From Georgenia thermotolerans (GTDB lineage Bacteria > Actinomycetota > Actinomycetes > Actinomycetales > Actinomycetaceae): a DNA stretch of 64,000 bases. Where the stretch lies: positions 46,726 to 110,725 of the forward strand of contig NZ_VUKF01000009.1 of NCBI RefSeq assembly GCF_009193185.1. The letters are read 5' to 3'. Every line of letters begins with the position of its first letter. Positions within the stretch are counted from its first letter, which is position 1. Both the position numbers and the translations under genes were made by a program. The notes under the pieces were generated by a model, which was not told the origin of the DNA, ran no database searches, and was given only the letters and a program-made list of their open reading frames with translations. This document shows, piece by piece, positions 8,281 through 17,045 of this stretch.

Positions 8281-10339
8281 GGCACCCTCGCCGCGGCGGT
8301 CAGTCCCGGCGCGGGCGGTCCCTCGACCGCCGCGGTCACACTGGAGGTCCCGGCCAGAGGGAGGTCGAGAACCACGATCGTGCCGCGGGGCGTCGGCGTC
8401 GTGGTCAGCTCGCCACCCAGGACGTCGGCCCGCTGCCGCATCGAGGCGAGTCCGACCCCCGGCACCGCACCCGCCGAGAACCCCACGCCGTCGTCGGCCA
8501 CCCGCAGCACGACCCGCCCGCCGGTCACCCGCACGTCCACCGTGGCCCGGGTTGCCCGGGCGTGGCGGCGCACGTTGGTGACGGCCTCGAGCGCGACCCG
8601 ATACACGGCGTCCTCCACGGCGGGCGGCATCGGCGGGAGGGTCCCGACGGTGACATCGACGGCGAGCGGCGAGCCCGAGGTGGCCAGGCCCTGGTCGAGG
8701 GCCGCGGCGAGGCCGTGCTCGGCGACCGGTGCCGGGCGCAGGTCCTCGAGGATGCGGCGCACCTCCGTGACGGCCGCCGACACCTCCGTTCCGAGCACGG
8801 ACACGATCTCCCGGGCGCGCGCGGCGTCGCCCGCCTCGACGGCGTCGTCGAGCGCCCGCAGACCCAGCCCCACGCCCGTGAGTGACGGCCCCAGGCCGTC
8901 GTGCAGGTCCCGGCGCAGCCGGTCACGTTCCGCGCGCCGGGCGTCGACGACGGCGTCGCGCTGGCGCTCGAGCGCCGAGGCGAGGTCGAGGGCACGGACG
9001 AGCACGGCGACCTGCGGCGCCATCGCCGCCACGAGACGCTCGTCCGGCGCGGAGTACCGCTCGCCGGGCCCGCGCGGCGCGAGCTGCAGGGTCCCCACCA
9101 GCTCGCCGCCGACGGTCAGCGGCGCGGCGAGGGCGCCGGGCGGCGCGGCGGGCGCGTCATGCGACGCGGCGAGGGTGCCCGACACGGCCAGCACCTCGCC
9201 GTCGGGCCGGATGATGCGGGCGCCGGCGGCGCGCACGGCGGTGCGGACCCCCGTGAGGACGGCGTCGAGCAGGTCCCGGTCCTGCGCGGCCGCCATCCGG
9301 TCGCCGAGGTCTGCCACGGCGCGGACGGGGTCCGATCGGTGCCCGTAGAGCAGGCGATCCACCCCGCGCTGCAGCCGGACCCGCAGTGGCGTCAGCCCGA
9401 CGGCGACGACGGCGGCCGCGACCACCCCGGGCAGCGCGCCGCCGGTGAGCCGGGCCCCGGTCACGAGGGCGACGACCGCGTGAAGGGTGACGATGGCGGC
9501 CGTCAGCGCCGCGTACACCAGGCCGCGCCTGAGGACGACCTCGATCCCCAGCAGCCGGTACCGCAGGATGCCCACGGCGACCGCCGCGGGCAGCAGGTAC
9601 AGGCCCGCCGCCTGCGCCACATCGCGGCGGTGGAGTCCCCGAGGGACTGGGTGAGCAGGATGACCACCACCGCGGTGAGCAGCCACGCCAGCTGCTGGCG
9701 CTCGGGGCGCCGTGCCCGCACGAGGCGCCCCACGCACGCCGTCCACACCGCCAACGTGGCCGCGGCGTACACCGCGGTGGGCGCCCACACGAGCCAGGCC
9801 GGTTGCGAGGAGCCCGGGGCGGGCGAGAACGGCCACGCCCACGTGTCGCCGAGCTCGGAGAGGAGCCACTGCACCTCCATGAGCGCCGAACCGGCGAGCA
9901 CGGCGATGACCGGGACACGCCAGCGTGGGCCGGGCAGCCGTCCGGAGGGGTAGAGCACGGGCAGCAGCCCCAGGAGCGCGAAGATGAGGAAGCCCCCGGC
10001 GACGCCGAGGGCCAGCCCGGCGCCGCGGCCGTCCCAGGGGTACGCCGGGTCGCCACCGCCCAGCACGCCCACGCGGGCGAGGGACTCCTCCGCCAGGCTC
10101 AGCTGCGTCGTCGTGCCGACCACGAGCATCAGCCACCCGAGGACGTTGCGGGGGCGGTGCCAGGTCAGGACGGCGCCGATGCCGGACCACGCGAGCCCCA
10201 CGAGGGAGAGGGCGACCTGCACGAGCGCGACCGAGGTGGGCTCGCCGGACCGGTGCTGCCACTCGGCCCAGCCGCCCCACACCGCCGCGACCAGGCTGAC
10301 CAGCAGCAGCCCGGTACCGGCCGCCCGTCGTGCCCGCAT
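8277..10339 (-). pseudogene. Sensor histidine kinase, frameshifted (NarL-type HisKA_3 kinase)
   Basis: Two reading frames together make one kinase of about 685 residues. The first runs from ATG 10339 to about 9620 and encodes an N-terminal region with several membrane segments (for example LAWLLTAVVVILLTQSLGD). The second begins at about 9620 with AGLYLLPAAVAVGILRYRLL, continues through a GAF-like region, a HisKA_3 segment (phospho-His in RDRLRRDLHDGLGPSLTG) and an HATPase domain (NVRRHARATRA, VADDGVGFSAG), and ends at 8277. One base is missing between the halves relative to an intact frame, around 9615-9625. No slippery heptamer is visible, so this is a mutation or a sequencing error, not an evident programmed shift. 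Confidence 0.82.
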
Positions 10340-10395
10340 GTCGCACAGTCTGGGGCACCGGTGCGGGCAATTGGCGCCAGTCGGTGTCCCGATGT

Positions 10396-10414
10396 CCCGG
10401 GCACGTTGCCCGGG
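10396..10414. promoter_or_regulatory. Palindrome between divergent genes
   Basis: CCCGGGCA and TGCCCGGG flank a CGT centre, an eight-bp-arm inverted repeat in the 176-bp gap between the sensor kinase (minus) and the membrane protein gene (plus). It could be an operator or an RNA hairpin in a leader. In such GC-rich DNA a palindrome of this length may also be chance. Confidence 0.3.
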
Positions 10415-10515
10415 TCGTCGGGACCGCCGCCTCTGTCGCCCGGCGCCGGGGCGCCGAAGGATCCCGGTGGAGCGGGCGCCAGCGGGGCGCCGGCCGTCCC
10501 GAAAGGAAGCCCCTC

Positions 10516-11286
10516 ATGGCCTCGACCTCCGTCGACCAGGTCGTCCCCAGCACCGTCCGCGACCGGCGCTACCTGCTGTTCCGGATCTTCGCGGTCCTCG
10601 TCGCGCTCGTGTTCGTCGTCCTGTTCGGGGTGTGGCAGTCGATCCTCACCCCGTGGGTGGTCTTCCCCGACGCCACCGACCACGGCTGGGTGCGCACGCC
10701 GGAGCTGCACCGATACGCCGACGCCGCCGCCGCGGCCGGCATGGGCGCCGCCGGTGTGGGGGCGCTCGTGGCGGCGCTGCGGCCCGCCCGCCGCTCCGGC
10801 CTGGTCGCCTGGGTCGGCGCCACCCTGGCCATCATCGGCGTCGGCAGCATCGCCTCGGTCCTCCTCCAGCAGCACACCGGCCTGCTCGGGGCGCTGGTGC
10901 AGGGACTGGTCACCGTGGCCGTGACCGCAGCGCCCTTCGTGCTGCTCCACCCCGAGCGCAGGGCGGTGCTGCGCGGCGGTGCCGCGGTCGGGGTGGGACC
11001 CGCGGGCGGGTCCGGGCCCGTGGGCGTCGCGCGGATCGCGCTGGTCGTGCTCGGCGGCGCCGGCGTCGTGCTGGCCCTGGGGGCGCTGGTCTGGCGCCTG
11101 ACCGGCGGGATCGTCGAGAGCCCTGCCGAGGACGACGTGCTCAGCTTCATGATCCTCGGCTCGTCGGTCGCTGCCGGCAGCCTGCTGTGCCTGACCGGCC
11201 GGGAGGGCTGGCGCGCGCTCGCGGTGATCCTCGCCGTCGTGGCGGCCTACGCCGTCACCGGCGGCCTGTCCCTCGCGCTGGGGTAG
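10516..11286 (+). CDS. Uncharacterised polytopic membrane protein
   Basis: A 256-residue protein with roughly seven hydrophobic segments (the first is FRIFAVLVALVFVVLFGVW) and no motif I recognise. ATG 10516 follows GAAAGGAAG at 10501-10509, a good ribosome site, and excludes a longer reading. It is divergent from the broken sensor kinase. A short gap of 50 bases separates it from icmF on the same strand, so the two may share transcripts, but no functional tie is evident. Confidence 0.7.
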   Translation: MASTSVDQVVPSTVRDRRYLLFRIFAVLVALVFVVLFGVWQSILTPWVVFPDATDHGWVRTPELHRYADAAAAAGMGAAGVGALVAALRPARRSGLVAWVGATLAIIGVGSIASVLLQQHTGLLGALVQGLVTVAVTAAPFVLLHPERRAVLRGGAAVGVGPAGGSGPVGVARIALVVLGGAGVVLALGALVWRLTGGIVESPAEDDVLSFMILGSSVAAGSLLCLTGREGWRALAVILAVVAAYAVTGGLSLALG

Positions 11287-11336
11287 GGAGGCGGGACCGC
11301 CCTCGCGGCCCAGGCCCGGATGTCTATGCTCGCCAT

Positions 11337-14300
11337 ATGTCCAACGACGGGCAGCAGGACGACGTGCGCCACCGCGCCGCGACCAACTCCGGCGGCGCGG
11401 CATCGACCGCGCTCGCGACCGACCCGCGGCCGGCGCCGCCGGGCGAGCTCCACGTCCCGGCCCACCCGGTCCGCGTGGTCACCGCCGCCAGCCTCTTCGA
11501 CGGCCACGACGCCGCCATCAACATCATCCGCCGCATCCTGCAGGCGCAGGGCTGCGAGGTCATCCACCTCGGCCACGACCGCTCGGTCGACGACGTCGTC
11601 ACCGCCGCCGTCCAGGAGGACGCCCAGGCCGTGGCCATCTCGTCCTACCAGGGCGGGCACATGGAGTACTTCGCCTACCTCGTCCAGCGCCTGCGGGAGG
11701 AGGGCTGCGGCCACGTCAAGGTCTTCGGCGGCGGCGGGGGCGTCATCGTCCCCGACGAGATCGCCCGGCTCGCCGAGCTCGGCGTCCACATCTTCTCCCC
11801 GGAGGACGGTCAGCGGCTGGGCCTGGCGCCCATGGTCAACACGGTCGTGCGCGAGGCCGACGTCGACCCGCTCGACGCCGCCGGCGGCCCGCCCGACCCC
11901 GACGACCTGCTGGCCGGCGACGCCCGGGCGCTGGCCCGCACCCTCACCGCCGTCGAGCTCGGCCGCCTGCCCGACGAACATCGAAAAGTTTCACGTGAAA
12001 CCGCTGCGCGCTCCACCGTCCCTGTGCTAGGTGTCACCGGCACCGGCGGCTCGGGCAAGTCCTCCCTGACCGACGAGCTGCTCATCCGTGCCCGCCTGGA
12101 CCAGGGCGACGCGCTGCGGATCGTCGTGCTCGCCGTCGACCCCACCCGCCGGCGCGGCGGCGGGGCGCTGCTGGGCGACCGCATCCGGATGAACGCCCTG
12201 GGCCCGCACGTCTTCTTCCGCTCCGTCGCCACCCGCGGCGCCGGCGGGGACCTGCCCGCCGCCCTGGACGACATGGTCGCCGCCGCCAAGGCCTGGGGCG
12301 CCGACCTCGTCATCGTCGAGACCCCGGGCATCGGCCAGGGCGACGCCGGCGTCGTCGATCACGTCGACGTGCCCGTCTACGTCATGACCCCCGAGTTCGG
12401 CGCGGCCACCCAGCTCGAGAAGATCGACATGCTCGACCTGGCCGAGGTCGTCGTCATCAACAAGTTCGACCGCCGCGGCGCCGAGGACGCCCTGCGCGAC
12501 GTGCGCCGCCAGGTGGCCCGCAACCGCCTCGCCTTCGCCGCCCCGCCGGAGGAGCTGCCGGTCTTCGGCACCGTCGCCTCCCGCGTCAACGACGACGGCG
12601 TCACCGCCCTGTACCAACACCTGCGCGACCTGCTCGCCGCCCGGGGGCTGCCCGTGCGCGAGCCCCTGCTCGCCCCGGTCCCCGGCCGGGTCTCCACCCA
12701 GGTCGCCCCGCTCGTCCCGGTCGCCCGGGTGGGCTACCTCGCCGAGTCCGCCGAGGCGGTGCGCGCCTACCACCGCCGCAGCGCCGAGCAGGCCGGCGCC
12801 GTCCGCGACCTCCAGCGCCTCACCGACGCCCGGGACCTGCTCAGCACCCGCCTCGCCGGCGCGCCGCCGGACCTGGACGACGCCGTCGCCGACGCCGCCG
12901 AGCAGGTGGGGGAGGACAGCCGCGCCCTGCTCGCCGAGTGGCCCACCCTCGCCGCCGCGGCGCAGTCGATCGAGCCGGCCCTGTCGCTGGCCGGCACCCC
13001 GGTGCCGCGGCTGGCCCTGCCGCGCCTGCACGACGACGGCGACCGGCTCACCTGGCTGCGCGGGGAGCACCTGCCCGGCCACTTCCCCTACACCGCCGGG
13101 GTGTTCACCCGCCGGCGCACCGACGAGCACCCCGCCCGCATGTTCGCCGGCGAGGGGGAACCGGCCCGCACCAACCGCCGCTTCCACCTGCTCGCCGAGG
13201 GCCAGCCCGCCGCCCGCCTGTCGACGGCGTTCGACTCCGTCACCCTCTACGGCGCCGACCCCGACGAGCGGCCGGACGTCTACGGCCGGGTCGGCAACTC
13301 CGGGGTGTCGATCGCGACGCTGGAGGACATGAAGGCCCTGTACGCCGGGTTCGACCTGTGCGCGCCCAACACCTCGGTGTCGATGACCATCAACGGCCCG
13401 GCGCCGACCATCCTGGCGATGTTCCTCAACACCGCCATCGACCAGCGGCTGGCGGCCTTCGCCGCCGAGCGGGGCCGGCCGCCGTCGGCCGGGGAGGCGG
13501 CGGAGATCCGCGCCTACGTGCTGCGCACCGTGCGCGGCACCGTCCAGGCGGACATCCTCAAGGAGGACCAGGGGCAGAACACCTGCATCTTCTCCACCGA
13601 CTTCGCCCTGAAGGTCATGGCGGACGTGCAGGAGTGGTTCGTCGCCCACGAGGTGCGCCGTTTCTACTCGGTGTCCATCAGCGGCTACCACATCGCCGAG
13701 GCCGGGGCGAACCCCATCAGCCAGCTCGCCTTCACCCTCGCCAACGGGCTGACCTACGTCGAGGCCTACCTCGCCCGCGGCATGGCGATCGACGACTTCG
13801 CGCCCAACCTGTCCTTCTTCTTCTCCAACGGCATGGACCCCGAGTACTCGGTGCTCGGGCGGGTGGCGCGGCGGATCTGGGCGATCGTGCTGCGCGACCG
13901 GTACGGCGCGAACGCGCGCAGCCAGCGGCTGAAGTACCACATCCAGACCTCCGGGCGGTCCCTGCACGCCCAGGAGATGGCGTTCAACGACATCCGCACC
14001 ACCCTGCAGGCCCTCATCGCCCTGTACGACGCCGCCAACTCCCTGCACACCAACGCCTACGACGAGGCGGTCACGACGCCGACGGCGGAGTCGGTGCGCC
14101 GGGCCCTGGCCATCCAGCTCATCATCAACCAGGAGTGGGGCCCGATGATGAACGAGAACCCCAACCAGGGCTCGTTCCTCCTCGCCGAGCTCACCGACCT
14201 GGTCGAGCGGGCCGTGCTCGACGAGCTCGACCGCATCTCCGCCCGCGGCGGCGTCCTCGGCGCCATGGAGACCGGCTACCAGCGCGGGCGGATCCAGGAC

Positions 14301-14636
14301 GAGTCGATGCTCTACGAGCAGCGCAAGCACGACGGGTTGCTGCCCATCGTCGGGGTGAACACCTTCCGGGTCCCCGACGGCGAGGCCCCGCCCACCGACC
14401 CGCTGCGCCTGGCCCGCTCCACCGAGGAGGAGAAGCGCGGGCAGGTCGAGCGGCTGCGCGCCTTCCAGGCCGCCCACGGCGCCGAGCGGCCGGCGGCGCT
14501 GGCCCGGCTGCGGGCCGCGGCGCTCGCGGGCGAGAACGTCTTCGACGTGCTCATGGGTGTCGTGCGGGTGTGCTCGCTGGGGGAGATCTCCCAGGCGCTG
14601 TTCGACGTGGGCGGAAAGTACCGGCGCAACGTCTGA
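11337..14636 (+). CDS. icmF: Fused isobutyryl-CoA mutase IcmF
   Basis: A 1099-residue protein with the IcmF architecture. Residues about 44-175 are the B12-binding domain, with the lower-ligand His57 in LFDGHDAAIN. A MeaB/ArgK-type G-protein chaperone follows at about 228-520, with P-loop GVTGTGGSGKSSLTDEL and G4 NKFD. The adenosylcobalamin mutase TIM barrel fills about 580 to the end (FPYTAGVFTRRR, TNRRFHLL, NTSVSMTINGPAPTILAMFL). It interconverts isobutyryl-CoA and n-butyryl-CoA, linking valine and butyrate metabolism, and its G-domain loads cofactor. ATG 11337 gives the usual family length. The linker between the first two domains is encoded by rare codons that form a parS-like sequence. 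Confidence 0.95.
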   Translation: MSNDGQQDDVRHRAATNSGGAASTALATDPRPAPPGELHVPAHPVRVVTAASLFDGHDAAINIIRRILQAQGCEVIHLGHDRSVDDVVTAAVQEDAQAVAISSYQGGHMEYFAYLVQRLREEGCGHVKVFGGGGGVIVPDEIARLAELGVHIFSPEDGQRLGLAPMVNTVVREADVDPLDAAGGPPDPDDLLAGDARALARTLTAVELGRLPDEHRKVSRETAARSTVPVLGVTGTGGSGKSSLTDELLIRARLDQGDALRIVVLAVDPTRRRGGGALLGDRIRMNALGPHVFFRSVATRGAGGDLPAALDDMVAAAKAWGADLVIVETPGIGQGDAGVVDHVDVPVYVMTPEFGAATQLEKIDMLDLAEVVVINKFDRRGAEDALRDVRRQVARNRLAFAAPPEELPVFGTVASRVNDDGVTALYQHLRDLLAARGLPVREPLLAPVPGRVSTQVAPLVPVARVGYLAESAEAVRAYHRRSAEQAGAVRDLQRLTDARDLLSTRLAGAPPDLDDAVADAAEQVGEDSRALLAEWPTLAAAAQSIEPALSLAGTPVPRLALPRLHDDGDRLTWLRGEHLPGHFPYTAGVFTRRRTDEHPARMFAGEGEPARTNRRFHLLAEGQPAARLSTAFDSVTLYGADPDERPDVYGRVGNSGVSIATLEDMKALYAGFDLCAPNTSVSMTINGPAPTILAMFLNTAIDQRLAAFAAERGRPPSAGEAAEIRAYVLRTVRGTVQADILKEDQGQNTCIFSTDFALKVMADVQEWFVAHEVRRFYSVSISGYHIAEAGANPISQLAFTLANGLTYVEAYLARGMAIDDFAPNLSFFFSNGMDPEYSVLGRVARRIWAIVLRDRYGANARSQRLKYHIQTSGRSLHAQEMAFNDIRTTLQALIALYDAANSLHTNAYDEAVTTPTAESVRRALAIQLIINQEWGPMMNENPNQGSFLLAELTDLVERAVLDELDRISARGGVLGAMETGYQRGRIQDESMLYEQRKHDGLLPIVGVNTFRVPDGEAPPTDPLRLARSTEEEKRGQVERLRAFQAAHGAERPAALARLRAAALAGENVFDVLMGVVRVCSLGEISQALFDVGGKYRRNV
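11988..12001. promoter_or_regulatory. Perfect 14-bp parS core inside icmF
   Basis: The bases GTTTCACGTGAAAC match the centromere site bound by ParB in actinobacteria such as Streptomyces; the wider 16-bp consensus TGTTTCACGTGAAACA is matched at 14 positions. It is in frame and encodes Val218-Ser-Arg-Glu-Thr222. The codons around it (CGA AAA GTT TCA CGT GAA) are nearly all rare in this gene, which otherwise ends codons in G or C, pointing to a DNA-level constraint. It sits in a non-conserved linker between the B12 and G domains, where the protein tolerates it. Confidence 0.85.
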
Positions 14637-14646
14637 CCGGGCCGGG

Positions 14647-15615
14647 CTACGCCGGAAGCGGCTTAGCGAGGAAGTCGAGGACGAGGTCGACCAGCCGGTC
14701 CGGCTGCTCCTCGATGACGTAGTGGCCGGCGCCGTCGATCGTGCCCAGCTCGACGTGGTCGGCGTACGCCTGATGGCCGGCGAGGCTGCGGGCCGAGGCC
14801 TCCGGCGAGAAGACCTTGTCCTCGGAGCCCACGAGCACCAGGGTCGGCGTGCGCAGCCGTGTGCGGCGGTGCGTGCCGCGCAGGATGTGCCCGACAGTGG
14901 AAATAACCGTCCGGCGGTACGTCGCCGAGGTGGCACGGGCCCGCGCGGGGTCACGGAACTGGGCGAGGAAGACCTCGACGTCCTCGGGCGGGAGCGCCGC
15001 GGGATCGACACGGAAGTCCTCGAGCATGTGCCGGGCGACCGGCTGCCGGCCCCGTCCCATGACCGCGGGCCCCAGGCCGGGAAGGGCCACCACCTCCTGG
15101 TGCCACAGGTGCCGGAAGGCCGGGAGGATCCGCAGGTCCAGCCGGGCGAAGAACGGCGGGACACCGAGGGCGACGTGGCGCCTGACGCGGTCGGGGTGGG
15201 CGTAGCAGAGACCGAAGCCGGGGATGGCGCCCAGGTCGTGGCTGACGAGGTCGACGCTGTCGAGCCCGAGAGCGTCCAGCAGCGCGACGTGGTCGGCGAC
15301 GATCTGGTCGCAGGTGTACCCGCGGCGCGGGGCCGCGCTCCACCCGGTCCCGCGCTGGTCCGGGCAGATGACGCGGTAGCGCTCGGCCAGCCGCGGGAGC
15401 ACCGGGTGCCACGCCCACCAGTGCTGCGGCGAGCCGTGCAGCAGCACGAGCGGTTCGCCGCTGCCCGCCTCGGCCACGTGCACGCGCACCCCGGACAGAT
15501 CGACGAACCGATGCTCGACGCCCTCGAGCTGCGGCATGGGCGGAGGGCCGGCGCGAGTCCCTCGGGCGGTTGCCGGCCGGACGACGGCGCCACGCGGGCG
15601 CCCGGTGCGCTCCAT
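14647..15615 (-). CDS. Alpha/beta hydrolase, epoxide hydrolase / haloalkane dehalogenase-like
   Basis: A 322-residue alpha/beta hydrolase. The oxyanion motif is LLHGSPQHWWAW, the nucleophile elbow DLVSHDLGAIPG places an Asp where epoxide hydrolases and dehalogenases have it, and the catalytic His is in GAGHYVIEEQP. The acid residue is probably in LVGSEDKVFS. ATG 15615 (MERTGRP) is used, while ATG 15537 would start closer to the fold and is also possible; neither has a convincing ribosome site. The 3' end is convergent with icmF, ten bases apart. Confidence 0.85.
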   Translation of the reverse strand: MERTGRPRGAVVRPATARGTRAGPPPMPQLEGVEHRFVDLSGVRVHVAEAGSGEPLVLLHGSPQHWWAWHPVLPRLAERYRVICPDQRGTGWSAAPRRGYTCDQIVADHVALLDALGLDSVDLVSHDLGAIPGFGLCYAHPDRVRRHVALGVPPFFARLDLRILPAFRHLWHQEVVALPGLGPAVMGRGRQPVARHMLEDFRVDPAALPPEDVEVFLAQFRDPARARATSATYRRTVISTVGHILRGTHRRTRLRTPTLVLVGSEDKVFSPEASARSLAGHQAYADHVELGTIDGAGHYVIEEQPDRLVDLVLDFLAKPLPA

Positions 15616-15650
15616 GGGCAGGAACCTACGCCGGGCGCGCCGCCCTGTCA

Positions 15651-16172
15651 CTACGCCTGTAGTGGTGGCTCGGTGCCGGCCGAGGCCTGGGTGTGCCGCC
15701 GCCGTCGGGCCGCGAGCCACGCCAGCAGCAGCACCGTCATCGCCAGCGCCGTCACGCCCCAGTTGAGCAGCGTCAGCTCTCCGACGACGTCGCCCGGTCG
15801 CACCGTGCGGTCACGATCGGGATCCCCCGGCCCGCCCGGACTCAGCAGCCGCTGCATCCCACCCGCCACGAGAAGCCCCGTGGGTATCACCAGGAACAGC
15901 AGTCCCCAGCGCGACCCCGCCCGCCACGCGAGGGCGCACAGGGCGCCGATGGGCGCGGCGGCGGTGACCAGCCCCATGCCGGACTCGATGAGCGCGTCTC
16001 GCTCCGGCCGCTCACCGAAGAGCGGGGCGGCGTTGATGAGGGCGACGTACCCGTCCAAGACGAGGAGGCAGGCGCCGAGCATGACCGTGACGACGGTGAG
16101 GGGCCATGCTGCGGGGGAGGGTGCTCCGGTCCTCTCGGGACCACCGGCCGACGGGACGGCGCTGCTCGGCAT
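15651..16172 (-). CDS. Uncharacterised four-segment membrane protein
   Basis: The 173 residues carry about four hydrophobic segments (LTVVTVMLGACLLVLDGYVA, LVTAAAPIGALCALAW, LLFLVIPTGLLVAGGM, GVTALAMTVLLLAWLAARRR) and an acidic/proline loop between the third and fourth. It lies 35 bases upstream of the hydrolase gene on the same strand, so co-transcription is likely. I recognise no family. Confidence 0.65.
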   Translation of the reverse strand: MPSSAVPSAGGPERTGAPSPAAWPLTVVTVMLGACLLVLDGYVALINAAPLFGERPERDALIESGMGLVTAAAPIGALCALAWRAGSRWGLLFLVIPTGLLVAGGMQRLLSPGGPGDPDRDRTVRPGDVVGELTLLNWGVTALAMTVLLLAWLAARRRRHTQASAGTEPPLQA

Positions 16173-16249
16173 GGCCCGAGCCTGGCAGGGGGTGCCCCGG
16201 CAGTCCAGGCTTTGCGGACGCTCAAGTCCATCGCTGGCGGCGGGTCAGC

Positions 16250-16537
16250 TCACAACGGGGTCGGCTCGCCGAGCAGTACCATCCCCGGCGGGAAGCGGCC
16301 GTCCACCACCGTCTGCACGCGCTCGCGGACCTCGCCGACGCTGCCGGCGTGCACGTGCAGCTCCCTGGTCGTCGGGCCGGGGTCGATCCGGTCGGCGTCG
16401 TCCTCGGACTCCATCCGCGGGTCGTCGGCCATCTCGGCGTGCAGGCCCGCGGTGCGCAACGCGTCCACCAGCAAGCTGGCGTCCCGTTTGGCGGTGTCGA
16501 GATCGGGGAACGTCACGGGGATGACGTAGGTGTTCAT
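16250..16537 (-). CDS. Small uncharacterised protein
   Basis: A 95-residue soluble protein from ATG 16537 (MNTYVIPVTFPDLDTAKRDA); an ATG at 16561 would add eight residues. It has an alternating strand-helix pattern like a small ferredoxin-fold protein and an acidic middle (MESEDDADRID). No known motif is seen. Its last codons (GMVLLGEPTP) lie in a 46-nt stretch that recurs, diverged and without a full gene, at 18927-18974, so either this gene carries a repeat or a gene remnant lies there. Confidence 0.55.
   Translation of the reverse strand: MNTYVIPVTFPDLDTAKRDASLLVDALRTAGLHAEMADDPRMESEDDADRIDPGPTTRELHVHAGSVGEVRERVQTVVDGRFPPGMVLLGEPTPL
16257..16305 (-). repeat. Short repeat, copy 1 (3' end of the small protein gene)
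   Basis: About 46 bases covering the end of the small protein gene are roughly 80 percent identical to 18927-18974 in the same orientation, with one single-base indel. The shared core on the plus strand includes AGCAGTACCATCCC and GGCCGTCC. Confidence 0.6.
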
Positions 16538-16561
16538 GCCGTCCATGCTGCCCGCGGTCAC

Positions 16562-17045
16562 CGCGACGGCAACCGGTCGGGCCGTCGTCGGGCTGACCGA
16601 CGCGCGGCTGCGATGGGGGTGTCCCGGCTCGCTTGCGAGCGGCCGCGGCCGCTCGTCGAGGCCGGGCGTCAGGGCCGGATCCGCGACATTCGGTCAGTCA
16701 CCGGTAGAAATGTGGTACGTTCTTGCCCGTTCACAGGGCAAAGGACGCGGGACGCCAAGTCCTTGCAACGTTCAGGTCTGTACGGACTGATCGTGCCTGT
16801 CCCTGCGGACGAGAGAGCAGCCACCGGCCGGTGCGCCGCCGACAACGGACATGGAGGCACTGACCGCCTCCCGTCGGTGCAAGCGCTCCGCCCGGCAAGG
16901 GCCGTGTCCCCGGCTGCCCGCGCCGCCGAGCGGCGCGTGGCGGGAGCGCTCCCGCCTGCGCTGCTGAGCCGCGGCCGATGTGGAGCGCCCGGACGCTCGT
17001 CGCGTCCCCCGCCGAGCGGAACGGACCGACGAGAGGGTGGAGCAC
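16562..17045 (+). other. 484-base leader region of the symporter gene, no gene seen
   Basis: No convincing coding sequence lies here. A TGGTACGTT resembling an extended -10 is at 16713-16721. After it come possible RNA stems, for example TTGCCC/GGGCAA (16723-16741) and GGAC/GTCC around 16744-16763. The rest is GC-rich without clear structure. The transcript leader could therefore exceed 300 nt. I could not match it to a riboswitch class I know. Confidence 0.35.

Noticed and set aside
9600..9640. Programmed ribosomal frameshifting in the sensor kinase
   Set aside because: There is no slippery heptamer or stimulatory structure that I can recognise, and such kinases are not known to use frameshifting.
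9984..11336. A longer IcmF reading beginning near 9984
   Set aside because: The extra residues overlap the well-supported membrane protein and the sensor kinase; ATG 11337 gives the normal family length.
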